DNA of 64,000 nucleotides from Adineta ricciae (Eukaryota > Rotifera > Eurotatoria > Adinetida > Adinetidae), in contig CAJNOJ010000064.1 of assembly GCA_905250025.1 (NCBI GenBank), positions 124,001 to 188,000 of the forward strand, written 5' to 3'. Below the pieces are notes generated by a model. It had not been told where the DNA came from, did not search any database, and saw only the letters and a list, made by a program, of their open reading frames with translations. A program made the translations under genes and the position numbers. Positions 46,535 to 59,266 of the stretch are shown here, piece after piece; within the stretch, counting starts at the first letter, position 1, and every line of letters begins with the position of its first letter.

Positions 46535-49406
46535 TCATTTGGGTGTTAATAATCTTCCTTTTTCGATTTCCTGTTCTAGCAATCTTTGCTCTTTACTTCG
46601 TTTAAAGGTTCGGCGAAACCAATTGCGAAAACTTTTTGTTAAATTTGTATAACCAAGACCGTCAGGTGCACCTCCCTTTCGAGCATCACTTACTGCCCAC
46701 AACTCATTGCCATGACGACGTTCGATTGCTTGCACCACACATCCACCACGAAAGCCAGATATTGTATGACCTTTCCCCAACAGACCGTGAACGACATTCT
46801 AGACAGGAAAGCAGAACACAATCACACAGCCGAGATGTTTTCTTTCCTCGCCTACCACGGGAAAGCGCTTTTCGAGTTCGAGTTCCATTGGAATAAGCTG
46901 TTGATGCAAGCGAGGCATGTCGACAGAATCTCGAATACTTTTTCCAAGCCAGAGATTGTAGATAGCAACTTGCGACACCGATGAGATGATTCGACTACCA
47001 CCAGAACCACCAGCAGTAAAGATAACATTACCTCTAGAGTCGGTGACGAGAATCGGACTCATTGATGTCATTGGACGTTTAACTGAAACAATTTTTTTCT
47101 GCCTCAGTTTATCTGTGCATGTCGTTGTCACTCACAAGGTTTGATAAAATTAGCGGGACTTGGAGCATATCCATAAAAGTTAGGTGAACCAGGCTTGGAA
47201 AAATCATCCATTTGATTGTTATAGATGATACCTATCCGTGTAGTTTCTGAATGTATATATTTTCTTTTTGCATGCATGCATCACATACCAGTATTATGGC
47301 CATATACAAAAGCTCCAAAACTACAAATAAGTTCTTGATTGCTTTTTTTACACTTACAACGCCGAGAGCTTACGCAGTATTGATCGTACTTGTAGCAGCC
47401 ACTGCATTACCGTCTGCATCAATTATCGAAACATGACTAGTACCATGATCTTCAAAAATAGATAAGAGGGATAGAAAGTTTTCTCTTCCGATGCATCGGT
47501 TTACCGGTCTGTGGTTCAAACATTGGCTCATAGTAATCAAGTGGCTGAATTTTCTTTTCGTCTACACGATGACGTATATCTTCTGCATATTGAGACGACA
47601 ATATTAAATGAAGTAGCTAAATTGTAGTATCTATAGCGGAGAAATGACTAACAAAATAAGGTCGCGTACCTTTTCGATTTCTTCATTTTTCTCCGTATCT
47701 GAATCGTACTCGTCACCCAATGCCGATCGTTTTCCATAGGCAAATTTGAACACCTCGTTGAGTATATGATAAAATCTCACTTGTTTCTCAACAGTGTCCA
47801 ACGACTGTGGTGTTAAACCATAACCTGCAATGTACCGAGAAAGAATCAATTGTTTGTTAGCGCGATAAATTTGTCTTGTATAATGCCCCTATCACATTTA
47901 TTCACAAAATAACAGTCTCTGTTATGAATTTCCTTTTTTTTCTGTATGAACCATAACTCATTCTTCATGTTTAATAATTGATTCCGAAGAGACTTCGAGA
48001 AGAGCTCTATTCTTTTCATAAATCTCTCATGACTTACCATCCATTACTTTAAGAATCAATAGGGTGATGGCGGAACTGGCAGGTGGAGGAACGCCATAGG
48101 CTGTATAATGATGGTCTAACTTTACTTTGAGAGCCGGTTTAACTCGAGCATGATAAGTTGCTAGATCATGTTCATTAATTATTCCACCATTTGCTTGAAT
48201 TTCTTCGCAAATTCTTGCCGACAATTCACCTTGATAGAATGCGCTTGGTCCTGTTTCTGCAATAATTTCGAGAGTATCACCAAGACGTGGTCGGTATATG
48301 GTATCATGCAAGCCATAAACTTCATCGGAATCACCTTTAAAAAACACTCCTCTGTAGAAAAAAGAAAACACGCATCAGTTGTTTTTCACGAAAGAATCAT
48401 TGCTTTACCGGAATGGTCTATGTTGATATAATTTATCTCTATTTTTGAGAATACTAAATGCAAGTGCCTTCTGTACTGTGATGCCTTCGTTGCACATATC
48501 GATAGCCGGTCGAAATAGTGCTGACCATGGCAGTTTACCATATTGTTTGTGAGCGCTCCAATAACCAGCTATTTCACCAGGAATTCCGATAGACAAACCA
48601 CCTGAAATAGATCTGCTAATAAAATTTCAATTTCGCCACACTTTTCGATCTCTACCTGATACAGATGATGGTGGTGGATTTCCATCAACGAACATACGTT
48701 GATGTGCGTTCGACGGTGCTGCTTCACGAGCATCAATAGCTACGCATTCTTTCTTTGCACTTCATATAATTGAATCATCATGTAAAAAGATAAGAAAAAA
48801 GACTCTTTGTTTACTTACACATCATAGATGTTCATAAGAAATCCTCCACCAATACCAGTCGAATGGCAGTTGTGTATGCCAACGCACAGAAGTACAGCTA
48901 TAGCTGCATCAACTGCTGAACCACCGAGATTTAGAATACGTCTTCGAGAAACAATGCAATAGATGGTTATCGAATAATTGATACAAGTACCTTCCGACTT
49001 TTGATGCTTCATCCGAATCTGACGCAACTGCCCCATGTTTACAAATCATAAACGACGATTCACCTTCAAAACCGTAATTCTCGATTCCGGGTAGATCGAT
49101 TTGAAATTCTAGATTATACTATATTAAGTTTCATGTTCTTCGGTTTCTCATCTTACTTGGTACAGCAATATTTGAGTAGGAAACTTTCGATGACAATGAA
49201 AATAAGCGAGACGATACATCATAAAGTTTGATCTGAACAAGAAGAAATCTCATCTTATATTTTTTTTCACAACATTGAATCTTTTGATTTACCCTTTTTA
49301 AAATTGTTCCTGTAGATTTGGCTGTTGTAATAAAAAGATATTTGTTAAATAAAAATCTATTATTCATCGTCAACCTTAATAAATAAAAGTGAGTAGATTC
49401 TTTCAT
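46535..49406 (-). CDS. GGT: Gamma-glutamyltransferase, copy B
   Basis: Paralogue of the gene at 41904-44701 with matching exon order. Motifs in order: [60 protein letters not shown] (Thr nucleophile), [24 protein letters not shown], so the enzyme should self-process and act on glutathione-type substrates. Start is uncertain: ATGs at 49406 and 49367 precede a modestly hydrophobic segment that could be a signal anchor. The two copies differ widely at DNA level except for a tract in the last two exons (46725-47028) that is almost identical, intron included. Confidence 0.88.
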
Positions 49407-50291
49407 AAAGTAGATGTATCGTGTAATTAATGTTTCCTTCTCTGTTCTTCCTCTTTGTATGTTCCTAGAATAATTTCTCTTCTAGTCTAGCCATGTTCTT
49501 GACAAGAAACTGATTTTCTCTTTTCTGTTCATAAATGTGTTTATTCCTCTTCGCCCACTCGGTCTTTTTCGATCACAAATACGTTTTTCTCCATGCTCTT
49601 CTTGGGCGAATAAGTTTTCAGGAGGAAAAGAGAACTACTTTCTCTATTAGAAAAATATGTTTTTCCATTCCGTATACGAAGCGAGGAAATCACGATAATA
49701 ATAAAAGGTTAATTTCTAGTCAGTATTCTACAATCGTGCTAATAACTTTTAGAAATATCGTCAGATAAGAAGATAAGTCGACTTTTGTTATTAGAGTAGA
49801 AGTCATTCGTCTATGCGCTTGTAATTGAACACGGAAGGAAAGTCGAAGTAGATACATTGGCTTACACGCCAATCATCGGCATGCTATGAATTAATTATAA
49901 GAAAGACGCCTATCAATGTTGCCATTTCTTCACTTGCTAGTTACAGTGAACGATCCTTAGAGTGATATGTGACAACACTTTTTTCTCTTCTCTTTCTTTC
50001 TTTCGTTCTTGCTTTCACGGCTTCGAGGAACGGAACGTTCCGTTAACGAGAGAATAAAAAACTCCATTTGGATGTGAACATGCATCAGACTCTGATCCGC
50101 TTTTTCAAAATCTGCCATGACAGCGATTTAATTGATAACTGTCAACAAGAGTTTTTCTTTGATTTAAAGCAAGAATATAATTGTAAAAAACGTATCAATA
50201 GAGCGAAGAGAAAATTCAATTAACATTTGCAATGTTCATTGTGAAAAAAGTAACCGCATGTATCTGTTTATAATATCATCTAATCAAACTA
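49407..50291. other. Intergenic, nothing recognised
   Basis: AT-rich spacer between GGT copy B and the STRA6-like gene. The ORF at 49535-49768 (+) has no coding signature. Confidence 0.45.
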
Positions 50292-52899
50292 TTAAAGTCG
50301 ACAATTTTGAACACGATTCAACGATGTCTCTGAAACAATACTTCCACGTGCTGCCGACATTCGACGTGCATAAATCGATAATCGTTGTTGCATATTTTTC
50401 TTGTCATTATTGTCAACATCATTGAGAGCATGAATTTCATCGATATGCAGTTGATTAAGGAAAGCTTTACGAAAAAAGACAATGGTTGGATTTCGCACAA
50501 GAAAGACTAGTAGTTTCCATTTACGAGCATATCTCGAGGAATGATTTGACTTCATTGGAGATTTTGCATCTTTCGACAGATCATCAAACTGCCTTTCCTC
50601 TACTGCCCATTGTTTTAATTTGATTTGTGTATATAGATGTGAAACAAATACCAACATAACCGGATGTCGATGAGCACATTCTGTGTGTATGAAACCACAA
50701 TAAGCACTAAAACCGCCATCCATGGTTTCTAATTTACGACCTAATGGCGAATAATCCAGTCGACACATGTAGACAATTCCACCCACAACACTTTTGACTA
50801 AACGCATGATCGATGAAATAAAACCGAGAAATGCATCGAGGAAGAAGTTGAAATAGATAAATATCATTAAAATTCGCCGATTATTCAAAGCAAGAACGTC
50901 GCCTTGATGTTGCAAGAAGACATATTGTGCGAGCAGTTTGTTTAAGTACTGCTTGAACAATATGAATAATAAACTTGGTATAATAATCTTTAGAATCTTT
51001 TCAACTAACCGGACACTTCCGAATGTAATGAAGGCATCGACTGCAATGCATATTAAAGCCGAAAAAACTGCAGCAAGTATAAAGCCCCAAATCAAATAAC
51101 CGATAAAGTATCCAGCGAAATGAATGTTTCCAGCTGCGTATGAAATATATCTTGAACGTTGTCGTCGAGGAATCTCGGAGTCGTCACCACGAAATGATTG
51201 GAATAGATTTCGGCGAATATTAGCAAGCATAACTAACAGCTGAGTAGTGATGATGCTTAATGTCATGAAAACTGCAACTATATACGGTCGAGTCAGTCCT
51301 GGAACAGGAAAATTCGACGTGAGACTATCGATAACTTTATTCGAAGTATCAACTTGTGCTTCTTCTGTATCACCAGAAGGACTTGCAATAGCTATTATAG
51401 ATATCGCATCAAGAATGCTTTGTACTAATTTTTGGACGAATTGTAATTGAGGTATAACGCGTACGCATGCTTGAATGGCAACAAAATACAGGAGAAGGAA
51501 GATCGAAGAATAAACACACAAAACCCGAGCTGAAAATTGAAAATCATCTCTCCATTCGTAGATTTTTTTCGGTATTAATCGAGCCCACAATGAGCGACTT
51601 GGTGGTCGTTGATCAGCCGATGAACAAAAAAGATTTTGTACATAAAGCATTTCCACTGACATTGGATTCGAAATACGAAAGAAGTTTCTTTCCTCGCGAG
51701 TTAATTTTTTCTTCATTCGTTCTTCGAATGACATATTCTTTCTAAGTCTTCGACGAATTCTTTTGATCAGCAACATTGGCAATTTCACACTGATATAAGC
51801 TAAACATAAATACCGGGGAATGTCCGTACATAGCTGAATTGCAACTAAACTTGATCCAGTACCGAAGTAGTTAAGATTATCAGAAATAGTAGTTGAATTA
51901 TCCAATGAATCTTCGTATCTTGGATAGAAATCCGGTCGACACATCCCTTGATTAACTATGGTCATAGAATAATCTAGCCAAGCGTAGATCGTACCGCAAG
52001 CTAATGTGAAGACAGAATTAATGTAAACTGCTGCAAGCATTGGATAATAACGAAAGCCCATAACAATGACTTGTAATAAACGTAGAAGATAGGAAACGAT
52101 GACACCGTCACCTTTAGCTCCCCCTCCGTTGAATGCTTCTTGTAAGATTGATATTAATTCATCAGCACATACAGCAAAAACAACGGCAGCAAACTTCCGA
52201 TCGATATGCGAAAGGAAATCTACAGGTACTGGAGGTGCCCCGTACCCGCGAAGTTTGTCACGTAAACAAGATACCCGTTGACTTCGTATAATGAAGAGAA
52301 GAATGACAAAGCATGAAACAGGAAATGTTATAACATTAAAATTCTGATAAGTTGTAATGTCACAGAAATTATTTGGTATAAAATAAATCGATTGATTGTT
52401 TAAATATTTCGTGACGATCCCGTCGTGTATAGGTTGAATGATCGCCCATTTCGATACTAATCCCACCGCAGCAACAATCATCATGCAAATAGCAATGATA
52501 CATGAGGATAAACGTGCCGATCGTTTCGCATTATGTATAGCCAGGTCAACTAGTTTCGTATTGTATGGAATTTCTCTAAAGAAAACATGTCACATGCAAA
52601 ACAAAACAACAATTGTTTGTTAAATACTTTTTCTCCGCTTTCTTCGGTTGTTTTCTTCGCCTTCGAATCATATTTCCAATCTTTAATCCATAAAAAAGTA
52701 TCATTAATCCACCTAGAAGACATCCAAGCACGATCACTTGTATGCCACTGTTTGTCTGATGATCGCACAATGTTCCATCCCACCAAAACTTACACTCACA
52801 AATAATGGAGCCAGTTTTATCACGACTATACCCATGTGGACCACATGGATTATTTAATGAGCAATCTAAATCAATTTTGGTATTCAACAATCGATCCAT
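50292..52899 (-). CDS. STRA6-like (retinol-binding-protein receptor family) protein with N-terminal EGF-like domain
   Basis: Exons 52899(or further upstream)-52628 and 52575-50292; the large exon alone gives 760 residues. The first exon carries an EGF-like module (C-S-L-N-N-P-C-G-P-H-G … C-E-C … G-T-L-C) and then a hydrophobic helix followed by R-R-R-R-K. The large exon has about nine further hydrophobic segments. Its C-terminal part matches the STRA6 tail: M-D-G-G-F-S-A-Y, H-P-V-M-L-V-F, then a basic segment and N-P-T-I-V-F-F-R-K. STRA6 proteins take up retinol from a carrier through the plasma membrane. An EGF module in front is not part of vertebrate STRA6 as I know it. No signal peptide is visible before the EGF module, so at least one 5' exon is probably missing from this model. 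Confidence 0.78.
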
Positions 52900-52932
52900 T
52901 TCCCGTAGAGAACTGCTTACTTGCTTGTCCAC

Positions 52933-53533
52933 TTGCCTTTACAATGGATGCAACAAGAACCGACATCAGCATACGCGCTTCTGTTGTTTCTTATTTCAGA
53001 AAGTGATTCGTTTTTTTGTTCTGTCCAAAGTATGTTTTCGAGACATTATAAACCGGAGAGAACCTTTTTCCTGTTGTCGTCGTTGTTACATGTTTTGTAC
53101 TATATAAAAAGAAAAATTTGTCATATCGAACCCATAGAAGTATACCTAATCTATTGGAGTTTATTAACGTTGTTTTCGTCGTTATTGACGTCGATTAATC
53201 ATTACCTCATACTTGCCAATGGCAGCAGCAATAATTTTATAATATTTATACTTTACAAAAGAAAATCTGGTGGCATTTTTTCTCCTTTTCCCTTTTGATC
53301 GTAGATCGATGAAAATAAGGTCAAGTTAAACTGCAACCTCATTGGTCTTATGGCAGAGAAGTACCCGTTAGAGCCTACGTATTCCTTTTCAAATAGTTTA
53401 TTTTTACCTAGCAATCACTTATTGGATGAAGGCTACAAAATAAACATTTTTCTTCAATAGCTTGAGATGTTAAGAGATTCATTACACGGTCAGACAACAC
53501 GAATACAACATAAAAAGGTCATTAGCTTGATGA
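52933..53533. other. Upstream of STRA6-like gene / downstream of LHX gene
   Basis: May contain the missing first exon of the STRA6-like gene, which I could not identify. No other feature seen. Confidence 0.35.
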
Positions 53534-54706
53534 CTAGAGCTGAAATCGATGATCGAACTTCATTGTAGTCGATCTTTTCTTCGTAGAAGAGCGACTTGAT
53601 GCATGTCGATGTCGGTTCGTTTCTTTGAATAAGAAAAAAAGTTTAAAATACAGTTAAAGTTATTTATTCATACCACTGTCGTTTGAAATTGAACAATTAC
53701 TACTACTACTAGTCGATCGTGTTCGCGATGAGGATCTTTGCTAGAGAATGCAATTACATCAATCACAAGATCGTTCATAAATTTACCTTCTTCTGTCGAG
53801 CTCGAGTGTTCTGAAACCAAACTTGAATAACCCGTTTACTCAATCCTAGAATATACTACTGCTATGAGCACAGCTTATCGAACAAGTCCTATACCTATTA
53901 TTTGTGAAATATGCTCCAATTCCTGTCCATCTGGATTTTGATCAATCTCAAAACTTGCTTGTAATACTTGTAATTGTTCTTCGCTAAATGCCGTTCGGAT
54001 TCTCTTCGTTCTGTTCTGTTTTTGATCTACACACACCATTCAAAATAGAACATACACGTTTCTCTCGACCTTTTACCGTCGTTTTTGTCATCATTTCCAT
54101 CGATGACATGTGTTTTACATAGAATATGACCATTGTCTAGTGAATATTCTTCACCTGTTGATAGTTGTCGTTCGCACGTGTAACAGGCGAAACATGTTAA
54201 ATGATAAACATAATCGCATGCACGACGGATCCAATCATTCGGAGATATCAAACGATCGCATTTAGGACATTTATGAACAAAATATCTCGAAATGAGAAGA
54301 GGAAAGATCGAAGCATTAGTTCGTTATTATCCTGAATTGTACCTGTAATAATCCTGTCGACAGACAATACGCGTTCCTTTGAAAAAACATGTAGATTGCT
54401 CATCGAGATGTTGTTGACACACTGAACATTGTAAACATGCTTCATGGTAGATTTTCGGGCCAGCACGAAGATAAAACTCATCCGTGATACCTCGCCGACA
54501 GACATTACAGTAAAAACATTCTACTTCTTCTCGATACATCTATAGATGAAACAAAACGAAGGATAGAATGTCAAACACTGTATTTCGGTGATTTACTTGT
54601 CTATTGTAGGACAATTGTTCCGTTAGCTAAAGTAAAAGCTCAACTGAATACGTTTTTCTTTCATAAATAAAATATTTACTTTCTTCACACGTCGTTCATC
54701 CATCAT
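53534..54706 (-). CDS. LHX6/8: LIM-homeobox transcription factor, LHX6/8 (Arrowhead) class
   Basis: Eight exons: 54706-54680, 54626-54597, 54539-54343, 54285-54077, 54026-53895, 53845-53787, 53740-53674, 53622-53534; 269 residues, all in frame. LIM1 (Cys/His pattern from C-F-Y-C-N-V-C, about residues 28-85) and LIM2 (C-P-K-C-D-R … C-F-A-C-Y-T-C-E-R-Q-L-S-T-G-E-E, about 88-145) bind zinc and cofactors such as LDB. The homeodomain (about 162-222) has R-I-R-T-A-F, E-E-Q-L-Q-V-L-Q, N-P-D and R-V-I-Q-V-W-F-Q-N-T-R-A-R-Q-K-K. The R-V-I-Q-V-W-F-Q-N-x-R-A-R ending and the L-S-T-G-E-E in LIM2 fit LHX6/8 better than LHX1, 3 or Islet. It is a nuclear DNA-binding regulator of neuron identity in other animals. 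The short tail is Ser/Arg-rich. Confidence 0.92.
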
Positions 54707-55223
54707 TCAAAGTGAACGCAAAAGTTTTTTTTTGGATTAGCTAGAAGAAAATGAACAATACACGTAATTAAGGATAGATTGTTTCTTTTTCTCTGCAATA
54801 GCGTCGCAAAGATCCGTACTGATCCAATATCCCACAGTGATGTGTCCATTCAATTATTTCATGCATATGAAATTCCAACAGGAAACTGATGAGCAGTGAA
54901 CGAAGTTGAAGGATTTTTTTAGAATGAATTCTTTTGAAAATTAACTGCGTGAATCGAAATCAATGATGCGAAAGTAATTCATGGAAGACATGTTTTTCCA
55001 TCGTCGGAAAAACTTCAAGTTTATGTATAATTATGTTCATTGTTAAACTATTTTTTAAATTCACATTCGATGAATTTAATTACTAAAATGCGTATAATGA
55101 GTGGAAACCAATGAAAGTAATAGGTTTTTCCCTGGGAACTTCAGTTGAATTGAAGAAAAAATTGTTTTTCTCTCCGAGTGCTACCAAGCAAAGCAATTGA
55201 CTTATAAATACAGCGAAAAAACT
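54707..55223. other. Divergent upstream region
   Basis: Between the LHX gene (-) and the secreted protein (+). A TATA-like cttataaata at 55200-55209 sits about 15 bases before the ATG at 55224. Confidence 0.45.
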
Positions 55224-55783
55224 ATGAACAACAAGCAGAAGAACATGACTAGAACTTCAATCATCATTACTCTCGTGAGTTATTGCAGAAACTTTCTTTG
55301 CAAATTATTGGAACACAGAAATGATTTGTTGTTTAGGTGTGCGTAGCTGTTAGTACAGCTCTTGATGCGCATTACAAATCCGCCTATCAGAATAATGCTA
55401 ATTATCCAACATTCATGCAGTATCGTAATGCAAGGTTCGATGGAAAAAGTTCCTGGACATCAAAAATATGTGTTAATAAAACAATAGCACAAGAATTTCT
55501 GTCCGAAACGCAAAAAATGATTGCTACTCTCGAAGCAGATCACGATTATGACCGTGTTCTTCAGAATCGCGCGACAGTGATCACCTATCTGAAAGACACT
55601 GCCAATACCAATACTCTTTCATCAAACTGTACGGAATACTTTAATGGTTTTAAAAATGCTCAAAAAGTGGATCAACAACTCGCAGCACAACAAATGAAAT
55701 TCGAAGCAAATCTACGCAGTCTTTTCCATAAGGTTCTTGCACCATTAGTCGGCGCTGGTGCTTCTCTTAACGTTGATCTTTAG
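55224..55783 (+). CDS. Secreted protein of unknown family
   Basis: Two exons, 55224-55274 and 55337-55783; 165 residues from the first ATG (a second ATG at 55245 gives the more compact signal peptide). Hydrophobic signal I-I-I-T-L-V-C-V-A-V ends near A-L-D-A. The mature part has two Cys, NxS/T sites, and is mostly helical in appearance, with a Gln/Ala-rich segment and a final hydrophobic stretch of Ala, Gly and Val. No family recognised. The close TATA-like box and AATAAA at 55812-55817 suggest a compact, possibly strongly expressed gene. Confidence 0.72.
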
Positions 55784-56028
55784 ATCCTTGAAATTCGCTT
55801 TAATTCTTTCAAATAAAACCACACTTCTTTCCCTAACGGTTCGCCGTTTTCGTTCTGTGTCTAAGGAAAAAGAAATAAACACGAATATCATATTCGTTGA
55901 TGACGACATCTTCACTCAGGACGAAAAATAGAGGTGTATTCACCCTACAAAATATCTTAATGAAGTAAATATAAAACGGGTGAAAGCATCAAAATCTGAT
56001 TTACGTTGTTTAATTTATCTGGAACAAC

Positions 56029-59000
56029 ATGGTGTCACTTCAACGAGTCAATAATTTTATCAATGGAAAATTTGTACCGGCTGAAAATTATTTAGATAGT
56101 TTGAATCCAAGTACTGAAGAAGTTATTGCTCATATAGCGGATGGTTCAGCGGAAGATGCAGATCGAGCTGTGCAGGCAGCGCGACAAGCGTTTCCTTCGT
56201 ATGTAGTCGATGTCAGAATGAGAAATAGATCGAAATCTTGCTCGTTTAGATGGAGTCGTGAAACTGCCGGCAGACGTGCACATTATTTAAATCGAATAGC
56301 TGACTTAATTCAAGCACGCTTAGAAGATTTCGCACGTGCTGAATCCTTAGATCAGGGCAAACCCTTATGGCTGGCACGCACTGCTGAGATTCCACGTGCG
56401 ATTGAAAATTTCCGATTTTTTGCTACAGCTCTAATGCAAAGTCGTGAAAGGTAAGTTAACAGAAAACTTTTCCTGAATGACGAAAACTTCTTCGATTTTA
56501 CTAGTTTCACTCCACATGGAACAGTACCGAATGTTATCAGTTACACAACTCGTACACCCATCGGAGTCGCATTGTTAATCAGTCCATGGAATTTACCACT
56601 ATACTTATTAACATGGAAGATCGCTCCGTGCATTGCTTTTGGTTGTACCTGTGTGTGTAAACCAAGTGAATTCACTTCTATTACAGCTGGTATGCTTGCT
56701 CAAGTCTTCGTTGACGCAGGTATATTCTTGTTCTTCTTATGTCGAATGTCTAACTCGATAAATGGCTCTTAATTGCCGTGCAAGACGCTTTTCTACATCA
56801 GTTCGTGTTCCCTGTTCGTCTTCGAATGTTTCGAATTCGACAATATTTGTATAGGATGCGTTCGTATCCGTTACCATAACTGTTGGCAAGCAATGGGAGT
56901 GAACGACTCGTTCGTTCGGCGATATCGAGTTCGATAGAAACGAATTTCGTAATGGTAGCGTTTGTAGATTAGTATTTGGAAAGCGACGGATTTTAATAGC
57001 AAATATTTGGAATGGACTTTTCGAGAAGGTTTGATCAGTTCGATCATCGAAGAAAAACTTAGGTTGAACGGGTAGCTTTACTTCCTTCTAGAAAATACGA
57101 AGAAAAGTGATTGACTTTTTCGATAATTGTTCGAGATTTTACTGTCGAACAATGATTAGCCGGTGGATTCGATGTTTTGTGTTTATTTTCTACAGGTACT
57201 TTGATTTCTGTTGTCACCTGACGTTCATTAGGATCGAGTCTCGTGACCAGAATCGATTTCTGACGGAAACTCAACGGTGGTTTCGTCATAGCTGTAATAA
57301 TTGCATGAGTATTATTCGTATTAAACGAAACTTTATTCTTTTCATTTGCCAGCGGAGGTTTCCTAACCGATGCTGAAAACGATTTTCGTTTGAACGATGC
57401 AGATGAATGATGCGGCGAACGACGTTTCGCATTCGTACTAGTTAAGTTCAATTTACTTCCATACATAGGATGATGGTGCGATTCATTGAAGTATTGCGAA
57501 TGTTTCTTTCGTTGATATCGTATATAAAAGATGAGAATTATGGTTAGAATGCACCAGATGAGAAGGATGGATAGGATGATGAGTGCTAAACGAAGAAGAA
57601 TATTTGTCGGCGATCCGCCTAGAAGGTAACTTTTGAAGAGACTCGGTGTGCCATTGGAATCTTGCGTGAGATTTTGCATTGCAATTGAAAGAAGTTTATT
57701 GATAGAAGAAAAAGAAGAACGAAGAGGAGGAGATGTATATTTTATAATTAAAAAGTTCTCCTTACATTTTTCTTTCCTCGTATTAGTGCAAGATGAATGG
57801 AAGAAGAAACACTTCTACTAATAGCATCCATGTGATCATAGCAGAATGACAGTTCACTGCGATGAATTTGTTTTGTAATTGAAAGAAAGAGAAAGAGACT
57901 TACAATTACGCATTCATAGGCATGAAAGAAAATAAGTTAAATTAACTGGCGTCTCCGCCTACATTCGTCAGGTACCTTATGGTTTTCTTCTTGCACGCAG
58001 AACTTCCTTCCGGGGTGGTGAATTTCGTGTTTGGTGTTGGTCCGCGAGCAGGCCAAGCGTTAGTTACACATCCTGAAGTGAACGTTATCTCATTCACTGG
58101 AAGTACTCAAACCGGTTATCATATAAAAAAAGCAACATCGCATTTATCGGTGAAATTATCTTTGGAAGTAAGTGAAAAAGAAGATTTCAAGTTATAAATA
58201 GATCTCATTTCTTAGATGGGAGGAAAAAACGCCGGAATTATCTTTAACGATGTCGATCTTGCCAAATGTATTCCAGTTTTATTGAGGTATTTCATTAGAG
58301 TAAATTGCTTTTTTTTTACAGGAAAGAAACATCTGTTTAGATCATGCTTTCTCAATTCTGGACAAGTTTGTTTGTGCACGAGTCGATTGTATGTTCAGCG
58401 AGGCATCTACGATGAATTTCTCCAGAAATTTCTACCCGAAGTCAGGTCTGTTGAGTGTAGGACATGACTTTTCTACTTTGATTCATTTATATCGATTAGG
58501 AAATTGAAAGTTGGCGATCCATTTGATGAAAATACAAAAATGGGACCTGTGGTAAGTAAAGAGCATAAGGAGAAAATCGAGAAATATCTCGAGTTAGCTC
58601 GACAAAATGGACATGAAATCGTTTCCGGTGGAGAAATGGATCCGAATGTAAAATCGACCAAGAAAGGTTACTATATTATGCCGACGGTGATTTTGAATGT
58701 TGATGACCGATCAAAATTAATGACAGAAGAAATCTTCGGACCTGTCGTTTGCATCGTACCGTTTGATACCGAAGACGAAGTAAATAATTTTGAAGAAATA
58801 TCGTTTTCAGTGAAAAGTGATAGACTTTTTAGGCTATTGAACGTGCAAACAGTGTGCAATATGGTCTTTGTGGTTGCATATGGACAGAAAATATTGGACG
58901 AGCACATCGTCTTGCTACACGCATGGAAGTAAGACGAATTAGAATCATGTGAACATGAAATCTTCTTTTGATTCTAGTGTGGAACAGTTTGGATCAATAG

Positions 59001-59127
59001 TTGGCTTATACGCGATCTTCGAATGCCATTCGGTGGTGTCAAGGATAGTGGTATTGGTCGAGAAGGTTATCCGTACTCGGAAGAAGTTTTCACCGAAGTG
59101 AAAACTGTTTGCATTAACGTTGCTTAG
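56029..59127 (+). CDS. ALDH8A1: Aldehyde dehydrogenase, ALDH8A1 (2-aminomuconate semialdehyde dehydrogenase) type
   Basis: Nine exons: 56029-56198, 56250-56450, 56505-56719, 58001-58167, 58216-58286, 58341-58445, 58500-58779, 58833-58928, 58978-59127; 484 residues (human ALDH8A1 is 487). It oxidises 2-aminomuconate semialdehyde in tryptophan/kynurenine breakdown; retinal was proposed earlier. Landmarks: F-I-N-G-K-F, A-F-P-S-W, E-S-L-D-Q-G-K, S-P-W-N-L-P-L-Y-L-L-T-W-K-I-A-P (NAD site), K-P-S-E, F-T-G-S-T, general base Glu in L-S-L-E-M-G-G-K-N, catalytic Cys in G-Q-V-C-L-C-T-S-R, E-E-I-F-G-P-V, P-F-G-G-V-K-D-S-G-I-G-R-E-G. The 51-base second intron (56199-56249) is in frame and stopless. The intron 56720-58000 is unusually long and holds a minus-strand gene. 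Confidence 0.93.
56737..57679 (-). CDS. Single-pass membrane protein nested antisense in the ALDH8A1 intron
   Basis: Two exons, 57679-57143 and 57087-56737, with a 55-base intron; 295 residues. Short N-terminus with an N-L-T site, one hydrophobic helix at about residues 28-52, then a basic R-Y-Q-R-K-K stop-transfer and a long, Ser/Lys-rich cytoplasmic tail that looks disordered. By the positive-inside rule the N-terminus faces out. The second exon only joins in frame after splicing and removes an early stop, which supports a real gene. Family not recognised. It lies wholly inside ALDH8A1 intron 56720-58000 on the other strand. Confidence 0.7.
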
Positions 59128-59266
59128 ACTGCCTTCGGATAAACATTCATATCAACGAAAGTACCATTGATTGAATCATATCGATCTATTTTATTAAAAT
59201 ATTCATTGATTAAGGTGTTAGATTCTATCTAAACGTGAAAATTTTGAATCATTCGAAAAGAAAAGT

